Of a stretch of 6,733 nt of DNA, positions 1 to 6,733 are shown piece after piece; the first letter of the stretch is position 1, and each line of letters begins with the position of its first letter. The translations under genes were made by a program, and so were the position numbers. Below the pieces are notes generated by a model. That model had not been told where the DNA came from and made no database searches. It saw only the letters and a list, made by a program, of their open reading frames with translations. The stretch is from Candidatus Competibacteraceae bacterium (lineage in GTDB: Bacteria > Pseudomonadota > Gammaproteobacteria > Competibacterales > Competibacteraceae), in NCBI GenBank assembly GCA_012032855.1, contig JAAUQA010000180.1, positions 1 to 6,733 on the forward strand, in the 5' to 3' direction.

Positions 1-435
1 CGGGTTGGGACGGTCGAGTATCCAGACGCTTTTGCCTTGCTTTGCGCACGCTTCCAGCATATACGCCAGGGTAGTGACATAGGTGTAAATGCGGGTTCCG
101 ATGTCTTGCAAGTCCACCAGTAGAACATCGAACGTTTCCATCATTCGATCGGTTGGATAGCGAACCTCACCGTACAGGCTGAACACCGGCAGTCCGTGTA
201 GGGGATCGACATAATCGGCTGTTTCGATCATGTTGTCCTGCTTGTCGCCGCGCATCCCGTGCTGTGGTCCGAAAGCGGACACTATCCGCAGATCCCGACA
301 AGCCATCAATGCATCCAGGCTATGCCGACATTCTCGGGTCAGTGAAGCAGCGTGACCGAGCAGCGCGACCCGTTGTTTCTGTAAGAGGCGGCGCAAATCC
401 GGATTGGCGAGAAGCTTGTCTATGCCCAGTTGCAT
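1..435 (-). CDS. NamZ/DUF1343-family exo-beta-N-acetylmuramidase homologue (partial, N-terminal 145 codons)
   Basis: The product resembles the DUF1343 family, whose characterised member NamZ releases N-acetylmuramic acid from the non-reducing end of peptidoglycan fragments. Visible family signatures are an N-terminal MQLGIDKLL, FGPQHGMRGD at residues 55-64, the LPVFSLYG segment at 82-89 followed by PT at 94-95, DVLLVDLQDIGTRIYTY at 103-119, and LDRPNP at 140-145, where the window ends. Family members usually run to several hundred residues, so well over half of the gene lies outside. The ATG at 435 is chosen because the family N-terminus begins there; it lies 4 nt after the stop of the TRAP binding-protein gene. 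No strong Shine-Dalgarno is visible, so translational coupling is likely. No hydrophobic signal peptide is seen from this start. The motif has PQHG where PEHG is common in the family. The family call is firm; the enzymatic activity is inferred from homology. Confidence 0.85.
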   Translation of the reverse strand, partial: MQLGIDKLLANPDLRRLLQKQRVALLGHAASLTRECRHSLDALMACRDLRIVSAFGPQHGMRGDKQDNMIETADYVDPLHGLPVFSLYGEVRYPTDRMMETFDVLLVDLQDIGTRIYTYVTTLAYMLEACAKQGKSVWILDRPNP

Positions 436-439
436 GGTT

Positions 440-1444
440 TTAGCGGGTTTCTTCCTGCAATTTGAGAACCGCGTCATAGATCTGCCGACCCAGCTTCCCA
501 GCGTCGGCGAGATATTCGTCGACGATAGGTTGCGCCACGGCCTTCCAGGCCTTTATCTCTTCGGGAGTCAAGGTGTAGGTGCTCATCCCTTGCTCAACGG
601 CAAAAGCATAGGCTTGCGCTTCGATTTGGTAGATCGCGTCGCGTACCGCCGCATCCGCTTTAGTGGCGGCTTGCACAATAATTTTCTTGTGCTTATCGGG
701 CAATGCCTGCCAAAACGGTTCGTTTATCAGCACCACAAACTCAATATCCGCGTGGTTGGTGGCGGTGATCCAATCCATTACCTGCCAAAGCGCTCGACTC
801 TCAATGCTGGAAACGCCGGTCATACCGATGTCGACTGTGCCGTTCTTATAAGCCTCATACTGATCGGAGCCGGAAATCAACTCCGGTATGCCGCCCACCG
901 CCTCGACAAAGCGACCCAAAGTCTTGCCGAAAACCCTTACTTTTTTGCCTTGCATGTCCGCCGGGTTTTTCAAAGGGCTTCCTTTTGAAAGCAGTATCGC
1001 GTTGCCATAAGCCTGCCACCACAGCACCCGGCTGCCAGTAGCAAGTATCGCAACGTCGATGGGTCCACGAATCGGGCTGTTTTGGGCCGTTACAGCGCGA
1101 ACCAGCGCTTCGGTATTGAACATGAACGGTACGTCAAAAATATCCACCGCAGGAATTTCACCGGCGAAACGTGTCAGAGACGCAACGCCCATTTCAATTG
1201 CGCCGGAACCGACCGCCTGTGGGACTTCGTTATCTTTGTAAAGCTGCGCCGAATCGTAGATTTCGATAGCAATCTCGCCCTGCGAAGACCGTTCTACCTC
1301 GGTTTTGAATAGCAGCAGGTTTTGGCCGATATGGCTCTTGAGCGGAAGCTGCAAGGTAATGCGTAGCGTCGTTTCGGTCGCTTCTGCAGTTAGCGCAGCA
1401 AACAGCAAAAGCAGCGCCCATAAGCCCGCTGTGAGTGGTTTCAT
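440..1444 (-). CDS. TRAP transporter solute-binding protein, DctP family
   Basis: This is a 334-residue periplasmic binding protein for a TRAP (tripartite ATP-independent periplasmic) carboxylate transporter. Residues 1 to about 22 form a Sec signal peptide: K2, a Leu/Ala-rich core WALLLLFAALTA, and probable cleavage near AEA-T. The mature part has the DctP fold signatures: LRITLQLP at 27-34, a GAIEMGVASLTRFAGEIPAV segment at 81-100, FDVPFMF at 103-109, and NPADMQGKKVRVFG at 160-173. R170 sits where DctP-family proteins place the arginine that pairs with the substrate carboxylate. The length is typical of the family. The start follows an AGGA Shine-Dalgarno at 1455-1452, 7 nt upstream, inside the 3' end of the acyl-CoA synthetase gene; the stop of that gene is only 1 nt away. 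No DctQ or DctM membrane subunit is visible, so the transporter partner must be elsewhere. The ligand cannot be read from sequence; a small carboxylate is likely from the family and the neighbour. Confidence 0.9.
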   Translation of the reverse strand: MKPLTAGLWALLLLFAALTAEATETTLRITLQLPLKSHIGQNLLLFKTEVERSSQGEIAIEIYDSAQLYKDNEVPQAVGSGAIEMGVASLTRFAGEIPAVDIFDVPFMFNTEALVRAVTAQNSPIRGPIDVAILATGSRVLWWQAYGNAILLSKGSPLKNPADMQGKKVRVFGKTLGRFVEAVGGIPELISGSDQYEAYKNGTVDIGMTGVSSIESRALWQVMDWITATNHADIEFVVLINEPFWQALPDKHKKIIVQAATKADAAVRDAIYQIEAQAYAFAVEQGMSTYTLTPEEIKAWKAVAQPIVDEYLADAGKLGRQIYDAVLKLQEETR

Positions 1445-1445
1445 G

Positions 1446-3248
1446 TTAGTGTCCTGTCTCCGGATTAGCTTGATTAGTCACAGGTTCTTCTTGTTCTAAC
1501 GTCGACAAATCCCCTTCCGGTAGCCCCAATTCTCGTGCTTTGAGCAAGCGACGCATAATCTTCCCGCTGCGGGTTTTGGGTAAGTTGGTGTGGAAATCAA
1601 GTTCTTTGGGAGCGACGGCAGGTCCCAGGCGTTTTCGGGCTAAACCAAGAATATCACGGCGCAGTTCTTCGCCGGGTTGGTGCCCCGGCTTTAACGCCAC
1701 GAAGGCTTTCACTATTTCCATTGCCACCGGGTCGGGTTTGCCGATAACCCCGGCCTCGGCCACTGCCGGGTGTTCCAGCAAGACACTTTCGACCTCGAAT
1801 GGGCTGATTAAATGGCCAGCAGATTTGATCACATCGTCAGCCCGTCCCACGAACCAGTAGTAACCATCGTTATCGCGTCGGGCTAGATCACCGGACAGAT
1901 AGTACCCGTCAGCGAAACACTGACGATAACGGCCACCTTCATCAAGATAGCCCCTGCATAGCGACGGCCAGCCAACCCGCAATGCCAGCTCGCCTTCTTC
2001 TTCAGACGATTGCACAATTCAATACCGCCTAACCGAGTACGGCGCACGATGCCGCTTCCACACCCGGCAGAGGACGGCCCATAGCGCCGGGCTTGATATC
2101 CAGCGCGGCATAGTTAGCGATCATGATGCCACCGGTTTCGGTCTGCCACCAGGTATCGTGAAAAGGCAAACCGAACACTTTACGGCCCCACTCCACGCCT
2201 TCGGGATTCAGCGGTTCCCCGACGCTGGCTAAAAACCGTAACCGGCTTAGATCATAACGCCCCGGTAATTCCTCGCCGTATTTCATCAACATGCGGATTG
2301 CTGTTGGTGCGGTATACCATACGTTGACGCGCTGATCCTGCAGAATCTGATACCAGCGCTCGGCGTTGAATTCTTGCTCGTCGACCAGATTAGTGACTCC
2401 ATGAACCAGCGGGGCGATGATGCCATACGACTTCCGGTCACCCAGCCGGGATCGGCAGTGCACCAGAACACATCGTCCGGATTGAGATCCAACACCCACT
2501 GGCCGGTAAGGTAATGGGTCAACACGGCGGCATGGACATGGATCGCGCCTTTGGGTTTACCGGTCGTGCCGCTGGTGAAATGCAGCAACGCCATGTCTTC
2601 AGGATCGGTCGGGGGGATGGTGAACTGGTCAGATGCGGCATCCAACAACCCGTGAAAGTCTTGGGTATCGCTAATCGCGGTGATTTCACCCCGTTCGCCG
2701 ATCACCAGCACGTGTTCAAGGTCAGGCAACTCATTACGCAACTCGGCAATCCGGCGGCGTTGATACAACTGCTCAGCAACTACCAGCACCTTGCCCTTAC
2801 CGATTTCCAGCCTCGATTTGATCGGTTCGGGGCCGAAAGCGGAAAACAGCGGACAAAAGGTCGAACCGTTTTTCCACGTACCCAATGCAGTGATGTACAG
2901 TTCGGGAATGCGCCCAGCTAGCACGAAGACTCGCTCTTCTTTACCGACGCCCAAGGTCTTCAGCACATTGGCGAAGCGGTTGCTGAGTGTGCTCAACTGC
3001 CGATAGCTATAATCGCGGACTGCGCCGTCCTTGCCCAACCAACGCAAGGCTGCATGTTCACCACGCGGACCGGCGGCATGCCGATCCACCGCTTCAAAAG
3101 CAATGTTCAGCCCGCCATCATTCGGTAACCCTTGCAACTGCTCACGCACTTGATTCCAGGAAAAATCGCGACACGCTGAATCGTAGTCGGTTAAATGGGG
3201 GGTAATTTTAAAACCATTGAGCGATTTACGTATGGGCTGCCAAGGCAT
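1446..3248 (-). CDS. acsA: AMP-forming acetyl/acyl-CoA synthetase, AcsA type (three apparent 1-base deletions)
   Basis: This ANL-superfamily ligase activates acetate or another short acid to acyl-AMP and then acyl-CoA in the cytoplasm. Three frame changes, near 2432, 2050 and 2015, break it into three open segments. Adding one base at each restores a continuous 601-residue protein, close to the length of AcsA enzymes. Restored positions: ATP P-loop TSGTTGKPK at 225-233, DPGWVTG at 266-272, [10 protein letters not shown] at 312-321, and the adenine-binding [10 protein letters not shown] at 365-374. W368 is at the position of the Trp that restricts Salmonella Acs to acetate and propionate. Then come [30 protein letters not shown], and PKTRSGK with catalytic K564. 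The tail [13 protein letters not shown] is typical of Bacillus-type AcsA, followed by a short extra stretch. It is the first gene of the leftward unit. The start MPWQP at 3248 has only a weak upstream GGGA. It could be a true pseudogene, but intact motifs on both sides of each break favour sequencing error. Exact substrate is inferred. Confidence 0.85.
1452..1455 (-). promoter_or_regulatory. Ribosome binding site for the TRAP binding protein
   Basis: AGGA read on the minus strand lies 7 nt before the ATG at 1444. It sits inside the last codons of the acyl-CoA synthetase gene, whose TAA is separated from the ATG by one base. This arrangement supports the chosen start and suggests translational coupling between the two genes. 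Confidence 0.6.
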
Positions 3249-3312
3249 GAGTGTTCCCGGAGCTGGTGAATATGTTCTGATACGCTAGCGGACGGCAGCG
3301 CAAACGGCAATA

Positions 3313-3402
3313 GCCAAGCGGCTCTCGCTGCGCCAATATCTGAGGCCAGCAGGTTATCTGCGAATGATATACACTTTTTACCGTTAAGCGTTGTCGCTTG
3401 GC
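3313..3402. repeat. Inverted repeat GCCAAGCG / CGCTTGGC in the divergent promoter region
   Basis: GCCAAGCG at 3313-3320 is the exact reverse complement of CGCTTGGC at 3395-3402, with 74 bp between them. A further AAGCG at 3386-3390 pairs with the same CGCTT (3395-3399) across a TTGT loop, giving a local 5-bp stem. The arms may be paired binding sites for a regulator of one or both gene groups. An 8-bp match could also arise by chance over this distance. Confidence 0.3.
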
Positions 3403-3415
3403 CATGTGTCTATAC

Positions 3416-3428
3416 GCCCGTCACGGGC
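3416..3428. repeat. Palindrome GCCCGTCACGGGC upstream of PPK2
   Basis: Two 6-bp arms, GCCCGT at 3416-3421 and ACGGGC at 3423-3428, flank a single central C. The element ends 17 nt before the PPK2 ATG at 3446, in the leader where a ribosome binding site would be expected but none is clear. As DNA it could be an operator half-site pair; as RNA only about four base pairs could form because of the tiny loop. Its function is not known. Confidence 0.3.
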
Positions 3429-3445
3429 ACGAAATCGGTGCGCAA

Positions 3446-5000
3446 ATGTTTAGAACAGCGGAACTAGGACGCGAGGTTTCCAAAAAGGAGTACAAACACC
3501 GTGAACCCACCTTACGCCAAGAATTGCTGGAGATGCAGCAAGAACTGCGTATAGCGGGGCAATTTCCGGTCATTGTCGTGTTTGCCGGAGTCGATGGCGG
3601 TGGCAAGGGGGAACTGGTCAACCGCTTGAACAATTGGATGGACCCTCGCTGGTTGATCAGTCGCGCCTATGGAGAACCGTCCGAAGAAGAGCGGGAGCGT
3701 CCGGAGTATTGGCGGTTCTGGCGGGATCTGCCACCTGCCGGACGCATCGGGTTGTTCCTGCGCTCCTGGTACTCGCGACCGGTCCTCGATAAGGTGTATG
3801 GAGACATTGGCCTCGCCGAATTCGACCGTCGTTTGGATCGAGTGGTTGCTTTCGAGAAAGCATTGGTGGATGGCGGTGCCTTAATTCTTAAGTTTTGGAT
3901 GCATTTAAGTCGGGAGGCGCAGAAGAAAAGACTACGCAGCTTAGAGAAAGACCCGCTGACCCGGTGGAAAATCAAGCCCACCAGCTGGGAGCATTGGCGC
4001 ATGTACGATCTATTTCTGGAAACTGCCGAACACACTATCATGCGCACCAGCACGGGCAGGGCACCGTTCAATATCGTGGAGGGTGTGGATGTTTATTACC
4101 GCAGCCTGACGGTGGGAACAATCATTCGGGATGCCATCCGCAAGCGATTGGAAGATATCAAAGTAGAGAAAAAGATCAAAGCTGAGTTACATGCCGATAA
4201 CGGATTCGGCGAAGTCGTGCATCTCCATAACGGTGACTCGTCGTCAAGCGCGGAATCGTCAAATTCGATAACAAGCCCTGTACCGACTGTGCTGAGTCAG
4301 CTGGACATGACGCAGAGTTTAGAAAAGGATCACTATAAAGAGCAGCTCAAAAAGTATCAGGCAAGGCTCAACGTCCTGCATCGCGAGGCACTGGCCCAGA
4401 AGGTATCTACCATTTGGTATTTGAAGGTCCCGATGCCGCCGGTAAAGGTGGCACTATCCGCCGGATCACCGCTGCGTTGGAAGCGCCAAATTACCAGGTG
4501 TTACCTTTCGCTGCTCCGTCTGACGAAGAAAGCGCCCAACATTACTTATGGCGGTTCTGGCGCCATTTGTCGCGGCCGGCCGGTTCACTATTTTTGATCG
4601 CAGCTGGTACGGTCGGGTGCTGGTGGAACGGGTGGAGCAATTGGCCAGCGAGGCGGAATGGAGCCGGGCATATCCCGAGATCAATGATTTCGAGGCACAA
4701 TTGATCGATCATGGTATCGTGTTGATGAAATACTGGATTCACGTGACTCAGGACGAGCAGTTGAAGCGTTTCCGCGCCCGCGAGGAAACGCCTCACAAGC
4801 AGTGGAAATTAACCGATGAGGATTGGCGCAACCGGGAAAAGTGGCCGTTATATGAAGCGGCAGTCAACGATATGGTGCAATACACCAGTACCCGCGTGGC
4901 GCCCTGGATTCTGGTTGAGAACAATGACAAGATGTTTGGCCGGATTAAGGTGCTAAAAACCCTGTGCAAGCAATTGGAGAAAAGGCTGGAAAAGACTTAG
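3446..5000 (+). CDS. Polyphosphate:AMP phosphotransferase, two-domain class II PPK2 (two apparent 1-base deletions)
   Basis: The enzyme transfers a phosphate from polyphosphate to AMP to make ADP, acting in the cytosol. It resembles the Pseudomonas aeruginosa and Acinetobacter PAP enzymes, which carry two fused PPK2 domains. Two frame changes, in the T run at 4413-4415 and the GG at 4574-4575, split it. Adding one base at each gives 518 residues. N-domain: Walker A GVDGGGKG at 48-55, lid segment YWRFWRDL at 88-95, and a degenerate Walker B LFLRSWY at 103-109 with Leu105 in place of Asp. A Ser-rich linker lies at 265-277. C-domain: Walker A GPDAAGKG at 328-335, lid YLWRFWRHL at 367-375, and intact Walker B FDRSWYGR at 384-391, then the conserved KQWKLTDEDWRNREKW and APWILVENNDK segments. 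The C-domain is therefore probably the catalytic one, as reported for PA3455. The start at 3446 is preferred because family members begin MF..AE.G; an upstream in-frame TTG at 3398 is poorly supported. It is the first gene of the rightward unit. Confidence 0.88.
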
Positions 5001-5049
5001 CGAGTGCGCGCTTATCGTCTTTGTCCGTACCAAGCTATGATGGTTTGGC

Positions 5050-6318
5050 ATGACTGATCTCATTATCCTGATCATATTACTCTTTCTGTCCGGGCTGTTT
5101 TCCGGCTCTGAAACAGCCCTCACTGCGCTGTCCATGGCCCGCGTCGAAGGCTTGCTCAAGGATGGTCGCCGTGGCGCCCAAGCGCTGTTCCGCCTCAAAA
5201 GCAATCCGACCAGCATGTTGATCACGCTGTTGATCGGTAACAATGTGGTCAATATCGGCGCTTCAGCTATGGCTACGGTCATTGCCGTGGAACGCCTCGG
5301 GGAGGTCGGGCCGGGAGTCGCAGTGGGTGTATTGACCTTATTCATTTTGCTGTTCGGCGAAGTGACCCCCAAAACCCTGGCTATCCGCTACTCGGAACGG
5401 GTTTCCCTAAGCATTGCACCGCTGATGCTGGGCATGCGCTGGTTGGCGTTTCCTATGGTCTGGCTGCTGGAACACTTCATCGTGCTGGTTCAGCATTACA
5501 CCCATATCAGCAGTGATCCGACCGTGACCACTTCTGAGCTGATCAGTTTGGTGTTGCGCGGTGAGCGCGAGGGCACGATTGAACGGGACGAACGCTTGTT
5601 GATCGAACGGATTTTCGAGTTTGGCGATTTGCAGGTCAGCGATGTGATGACGCATCGCCGAGATATTTTCGCGTTGGAAGCCAATCGCACCATCCGTGAC
5701 GCTTTACCGGAGATTCTCGAAGAATCGTATTCACGGGTACCACTGTTCGAAGAGCATTCCGATGAAATCCGTAGCCTGGTCTATTTGCGCGATATTTTAG
5801 GAGCGGTTGCCGAGAATCAATGGGATGTTCCGCTGAATACGTTGGCGCAAGAACCCTTGTTCGTGTCCAATCACCAGCCCTTGGATGAGTTATTCGCCAC
5901 CTTGCGACGCAGTAAACAGCATCTGGCTATCATCGTGGATGAGTACGGGGCGGTGCAGGGCTTGGTGACGCTGGAAGATTTGTTGGAAGAGTTGGTCGGT
6001 GAAATTTACGACGAAACCGACATTGCGCCGCAAGAAATGCAGGTTCTGAATGATGATCTGATAGTGGTCAGCGGCTCCACGGAATTGCGGGTGATCGAAG
6101 AATTTTTTGCCTGTGAACTACCCGGCAAGCCAACCAATACGGTGAGCTTTTGGATATTGGATCATGTCGAACGGATTCCGGAAACGGGTGAGACCCTTCT
6201 ATTGGATTCCCTGGAAGTCACGGTTTCCAAAGCTTCGCGGAATCGAATTCAACAAGTATTGCTGAAACGCACCTTGGATTCCCCACCCCCGCACCCATTA
6301 GAACGAGTGGATGATTGA
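5050..6318 (+). CDS. CNNM/CorB-type divalent-cation transporter, HlyC/CorC family
   Basis: This intact 422-residue inner-membrane protein belongs to the CNNM/CorB (HlyC/CorC, YfjD-like) family, linked to Mg2+ transport and resistance. Its length matches E. coli YfjD. An N-terminal DUF21 domain (about 1-150) has hydrophobic segments near 3-20, 56-80, 88-104 and 122-148. It carries the family motifs SGLFSGSETALTALS at 14-28, GNNVVNIG at 63-70, and FGEVTPKTLA at 102-111, whose polar residues line the Mg2+ site in CorB structures. A CBS pair follows (about 197-255 and 262-320), ending in the signature VDEYGAVQGLVTLEDLLEEL at 296-315, which in relatives binds Mg-ATP. The CorC_HlyC domain is at about 332-406. 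The Pro-rich tail has no evident domain. The ATG is 49 nt after the PPK2 stop, with no terminator between them and only a weak ribosome site. The family call is firm; the ion and direction of transport are inferred. Confidence 0.92.
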   Translation: MTDLIILIILLFLSGLFSGSETALTALSMARVEGLLKDGRRGAQALFRLKSNPTSMLITLLIGNNVVNIGASAMATVIAVERLGEVGPGVAVGVLTLFILLFGEVTPKTLAIRYSERVSLSIAPLMLGMRWLAFPMVWLLEHFIVLVQHYTHISSDPTVTTSELISLVLRGEREGTIERDERLLIERIFEFGDLQVSDVMTHRRDIFALEANRTIRDALPEILEESYSRVPLFEEHSDEIRSLVYLRDILGAVAENQWDVPLNTLAQEPLFVSNHQPLDELFATLRRSKQHLAIIVDEYGAVQGLVTLEDLLEELVGEIYDETDIAPQEMQVLNDDLIVVSGSTELRVIEEFFACELPGKPTNTVSFWILDHVERIPETGETLLLDSLEVTVSKASRNRIQQVLLKRTLDSPPPHPLERVDD

Positions 6319-6326
6319 CCGATGCT

Positions 6327-6332
6327 CAGGAG
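6327..6332 (+). promoter_or_regulatory. Ribosome binding site for the SixA-like gene
   Basis: CAGGAG lies 9 nt before the ATG at 6342, separated from it by a run of seven T and GC. It is the clearest Shine-Dalgarno on the plus strand and fixes the start of the phosphatase gene, 23 nt after the CorB-type stop. Confidence 0.65.
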
Positions 6333-6341
6333 TTTTTTTGC

Positions 6342-6733
6342 ATGTCAAGACAGTTGTTAATACTACGGCACGCCAAATCGGATTGGGACAACACTGTCTT
6401 GACCGATTTCGAACGTCCGTTGTCCGATCGCGGCAAAAAAGACGCGCCCGTATGGGAGCTTGGCTGCGTGAGCAAGAGCTGATACCGGATTACGTGGTGA
6501 GCTCACCCGCTAAGCGAGCCAAGCAGACGGTTCGTAAGGTGTGCAAGGAATTAGGCATCGCAGACTCTGAAATCCACTGGGAACCTCGAATCTATGAAGC
6601 CAGCCGGTATACCCTCGGCCAAGTACTGGCGGTTGTCCGGCACAGGCGCAAAGGGTTTTGCTGGTGGGCCACAACCCGGGGTTGGAGAATTTATTGGCTT
6701 TCCTGTGCGATGCGGTGCCGCGGTCGCAGACGG
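6342..6733 (+). CDS. sixA: SixA-type histidine phosphatase (partial at 3' end; two apparent 1-base deletions)
   Basis: This histidine-phosphatase (phosphoglycerate-mutase-like) protein resembles SixA/COG2062 enzymes, which remove phosphate from phosphohistidine proteins in the cytosol. The N-terminus MSRQLLILRHAKSDWD has the catalytic R9-H10 pair; FERPLSDRGKKDA follows. As read, the frame stops early at a TGA near 6481. Adding one C to the CCC at 6447-6449 lets it continue through MGAWLREQEL and VVSSPAKRAKQT, the second conserved-Arg region of the fold. A second added C at 6637-6638 restores RVLLVGHNPGLENLLAFL, which carries the second catalytic His. The window ends shortly after, and the usual length of about 160 residues implies only a short missing 3' piece. 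A good ribosome binding site and the 23-nt gap place it in the PPK2-CorB unit. The exact partner protein is unknown. Confidence 0.82.

Larger units (their letters stand above)
3249..3445. promoter_or_regulatory. Divergent intergenic region between the acsA-type and PPK2 genes
   Basis: This is the only non-coding stretch of any length in the window, and both gene groups start from it, so promoters for both should lie here. An AT-rich segment at 3364-3380 contains TATACA (3368-3373), which could be a -10 element on the plus strand, but no good -35 box is found at the right distance, so I do not assign a promoter. The region also holds an 8-bp inverted repeat (GCCAAGCG at 3313-3320, CGCTTGGC at 3395-3402), a nested short AAGCG/CGCTT hairpin, and a 13-bp near-perfect palindrome close to the PPK2 start. 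No small ORF is convincing. Confidence 0.5.

Noticed and set aside
404..988. A 194-codon plus-strand open frame antisense to the TRAP binding-protein gene
   Set aside because: It shows no recognisable domain, lacks a ribosome site, and lies opposite a clear family gene with a signal peptide. It is a shadow frame.
3361..3416. Sigma-70 promoter using TATACA (3368-3373) or TTGTCG (3391-3396) with TATACG (3411-3416)
   Set aside because: The first has no matching -35 box and the second has a 14-bp spacer, too short for a standard promoter. I do not claim either.
3398..3445. A TTG start 16 codons upstream for PPK2
   Set aside because: The added residues do not resemble family N-termini, the 13-bp palindrome lies inside them, and the ATG at 3446 gives the expected MF..AE.G start.
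3667..4071. Minus-strand open frame of 134 codons within the PPK2 gene
   Set aside because: Its translation is Arg/Ser-rich with no domain, as expected for the complement of a conserved coding region.
4405..4420. Programmed ribosomal frameshift in PPK2
   Set aside because: There is no slippery heptamer or following structure typical of such sites, and a second unrelated frame break follows 160 nt later. Similar breaks in two other genes favour sequence error.
4414..5000. Reading the second half of PPK2 as one or two separate small genes
   Set aside because: The pieces join seamlessly into one PPK2 domain when single bases are restored, and neither piece has its own ribosome site or a natural N-terminus.
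6327..6341. The T-run at 6333-6339 as a rho-independent terminator after the CorB-type gene
   Set aside because: No GC-rich stem precedes it, and it lies between a good Shine-Dalgarno and an ATG, so it is a ribosome-site spacer.

Overview
The window looks like chromosomal DNA of a Gram-negative proteobacterium, most likely a gammaproteobacterium. The basis is gene content: a two-domain polyphosphate:AMP phosphotransferase, a CorB/CNNM transporter, a SixA-type phosphatase, and a TRAP binding protein with a Sec-type signal peptide. Base composition is a little above 50 % GC by eye. I cannot name a genus. Coding density is high, and I see no mobile element, tRNA, rRNA or CRISPR array.

Layout. 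Two gene groups diverge from a 197-bp intergenic region (3249-3445). The minus-strand group reads leftward. It is an AMP-forming acetyl/acyl-CoA synthetase of AcsA type (3248-1446), then a periplasmic TRAP (DctP-family) solute-binding protein (1444-440), then the N-terminal 145 codons of a NamZ/DUF1343-type exo-N-acetylmuramidase homologue (435-1, cut by the window edge). The gaps are 1 nt and 4 nt, so this is almost certainly one transcription unit. The plus-strand group is a class II PPK2 (polyphosphate:AMP phosphotransferase, 3446-5000), a CNNM/CorB-type membrane protein with a CBS pair and a CorC_HlyC domain (5050-6318), and a SixA-like phosphohistidine phosphatase (6342 to the window end, partial). 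Its gaps are 49 and 23 nt.

How the genes may work together (inference). The minus-strand unit suggests capture of a small carboxylate in the periplasm and its activation to a CoA thioester, next to a cell-wall sugar-releasing enzyme. No TRAP membrane subunits lie in the window. The plus-strand unit groups polyphosphate/nucleotide metabolism, Mg2+ or divalent-cation handling, and phosphohistidine removal.

The main anomaly is sequence quality or gene integrity. Three of the six genes (acyl-CoA synthetase, PPK2, SixA-like) are interrupted by seven apparent single-base deletions in total. Each is repaired by adding one base, six of them by lengthening a homopolymer or dinucleotide run by one and the seventh plausibly so. 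After repair all three give full-length, motif-complete family members. This looks more like base-calling or assembly error than real decay, so I annotate them as full-length CDSs with frameshifts. I found no convincing evidence of an undescribed system; the most unusual context is the lone TRAP binding protein coupled to an acyl-CoA synthetase.
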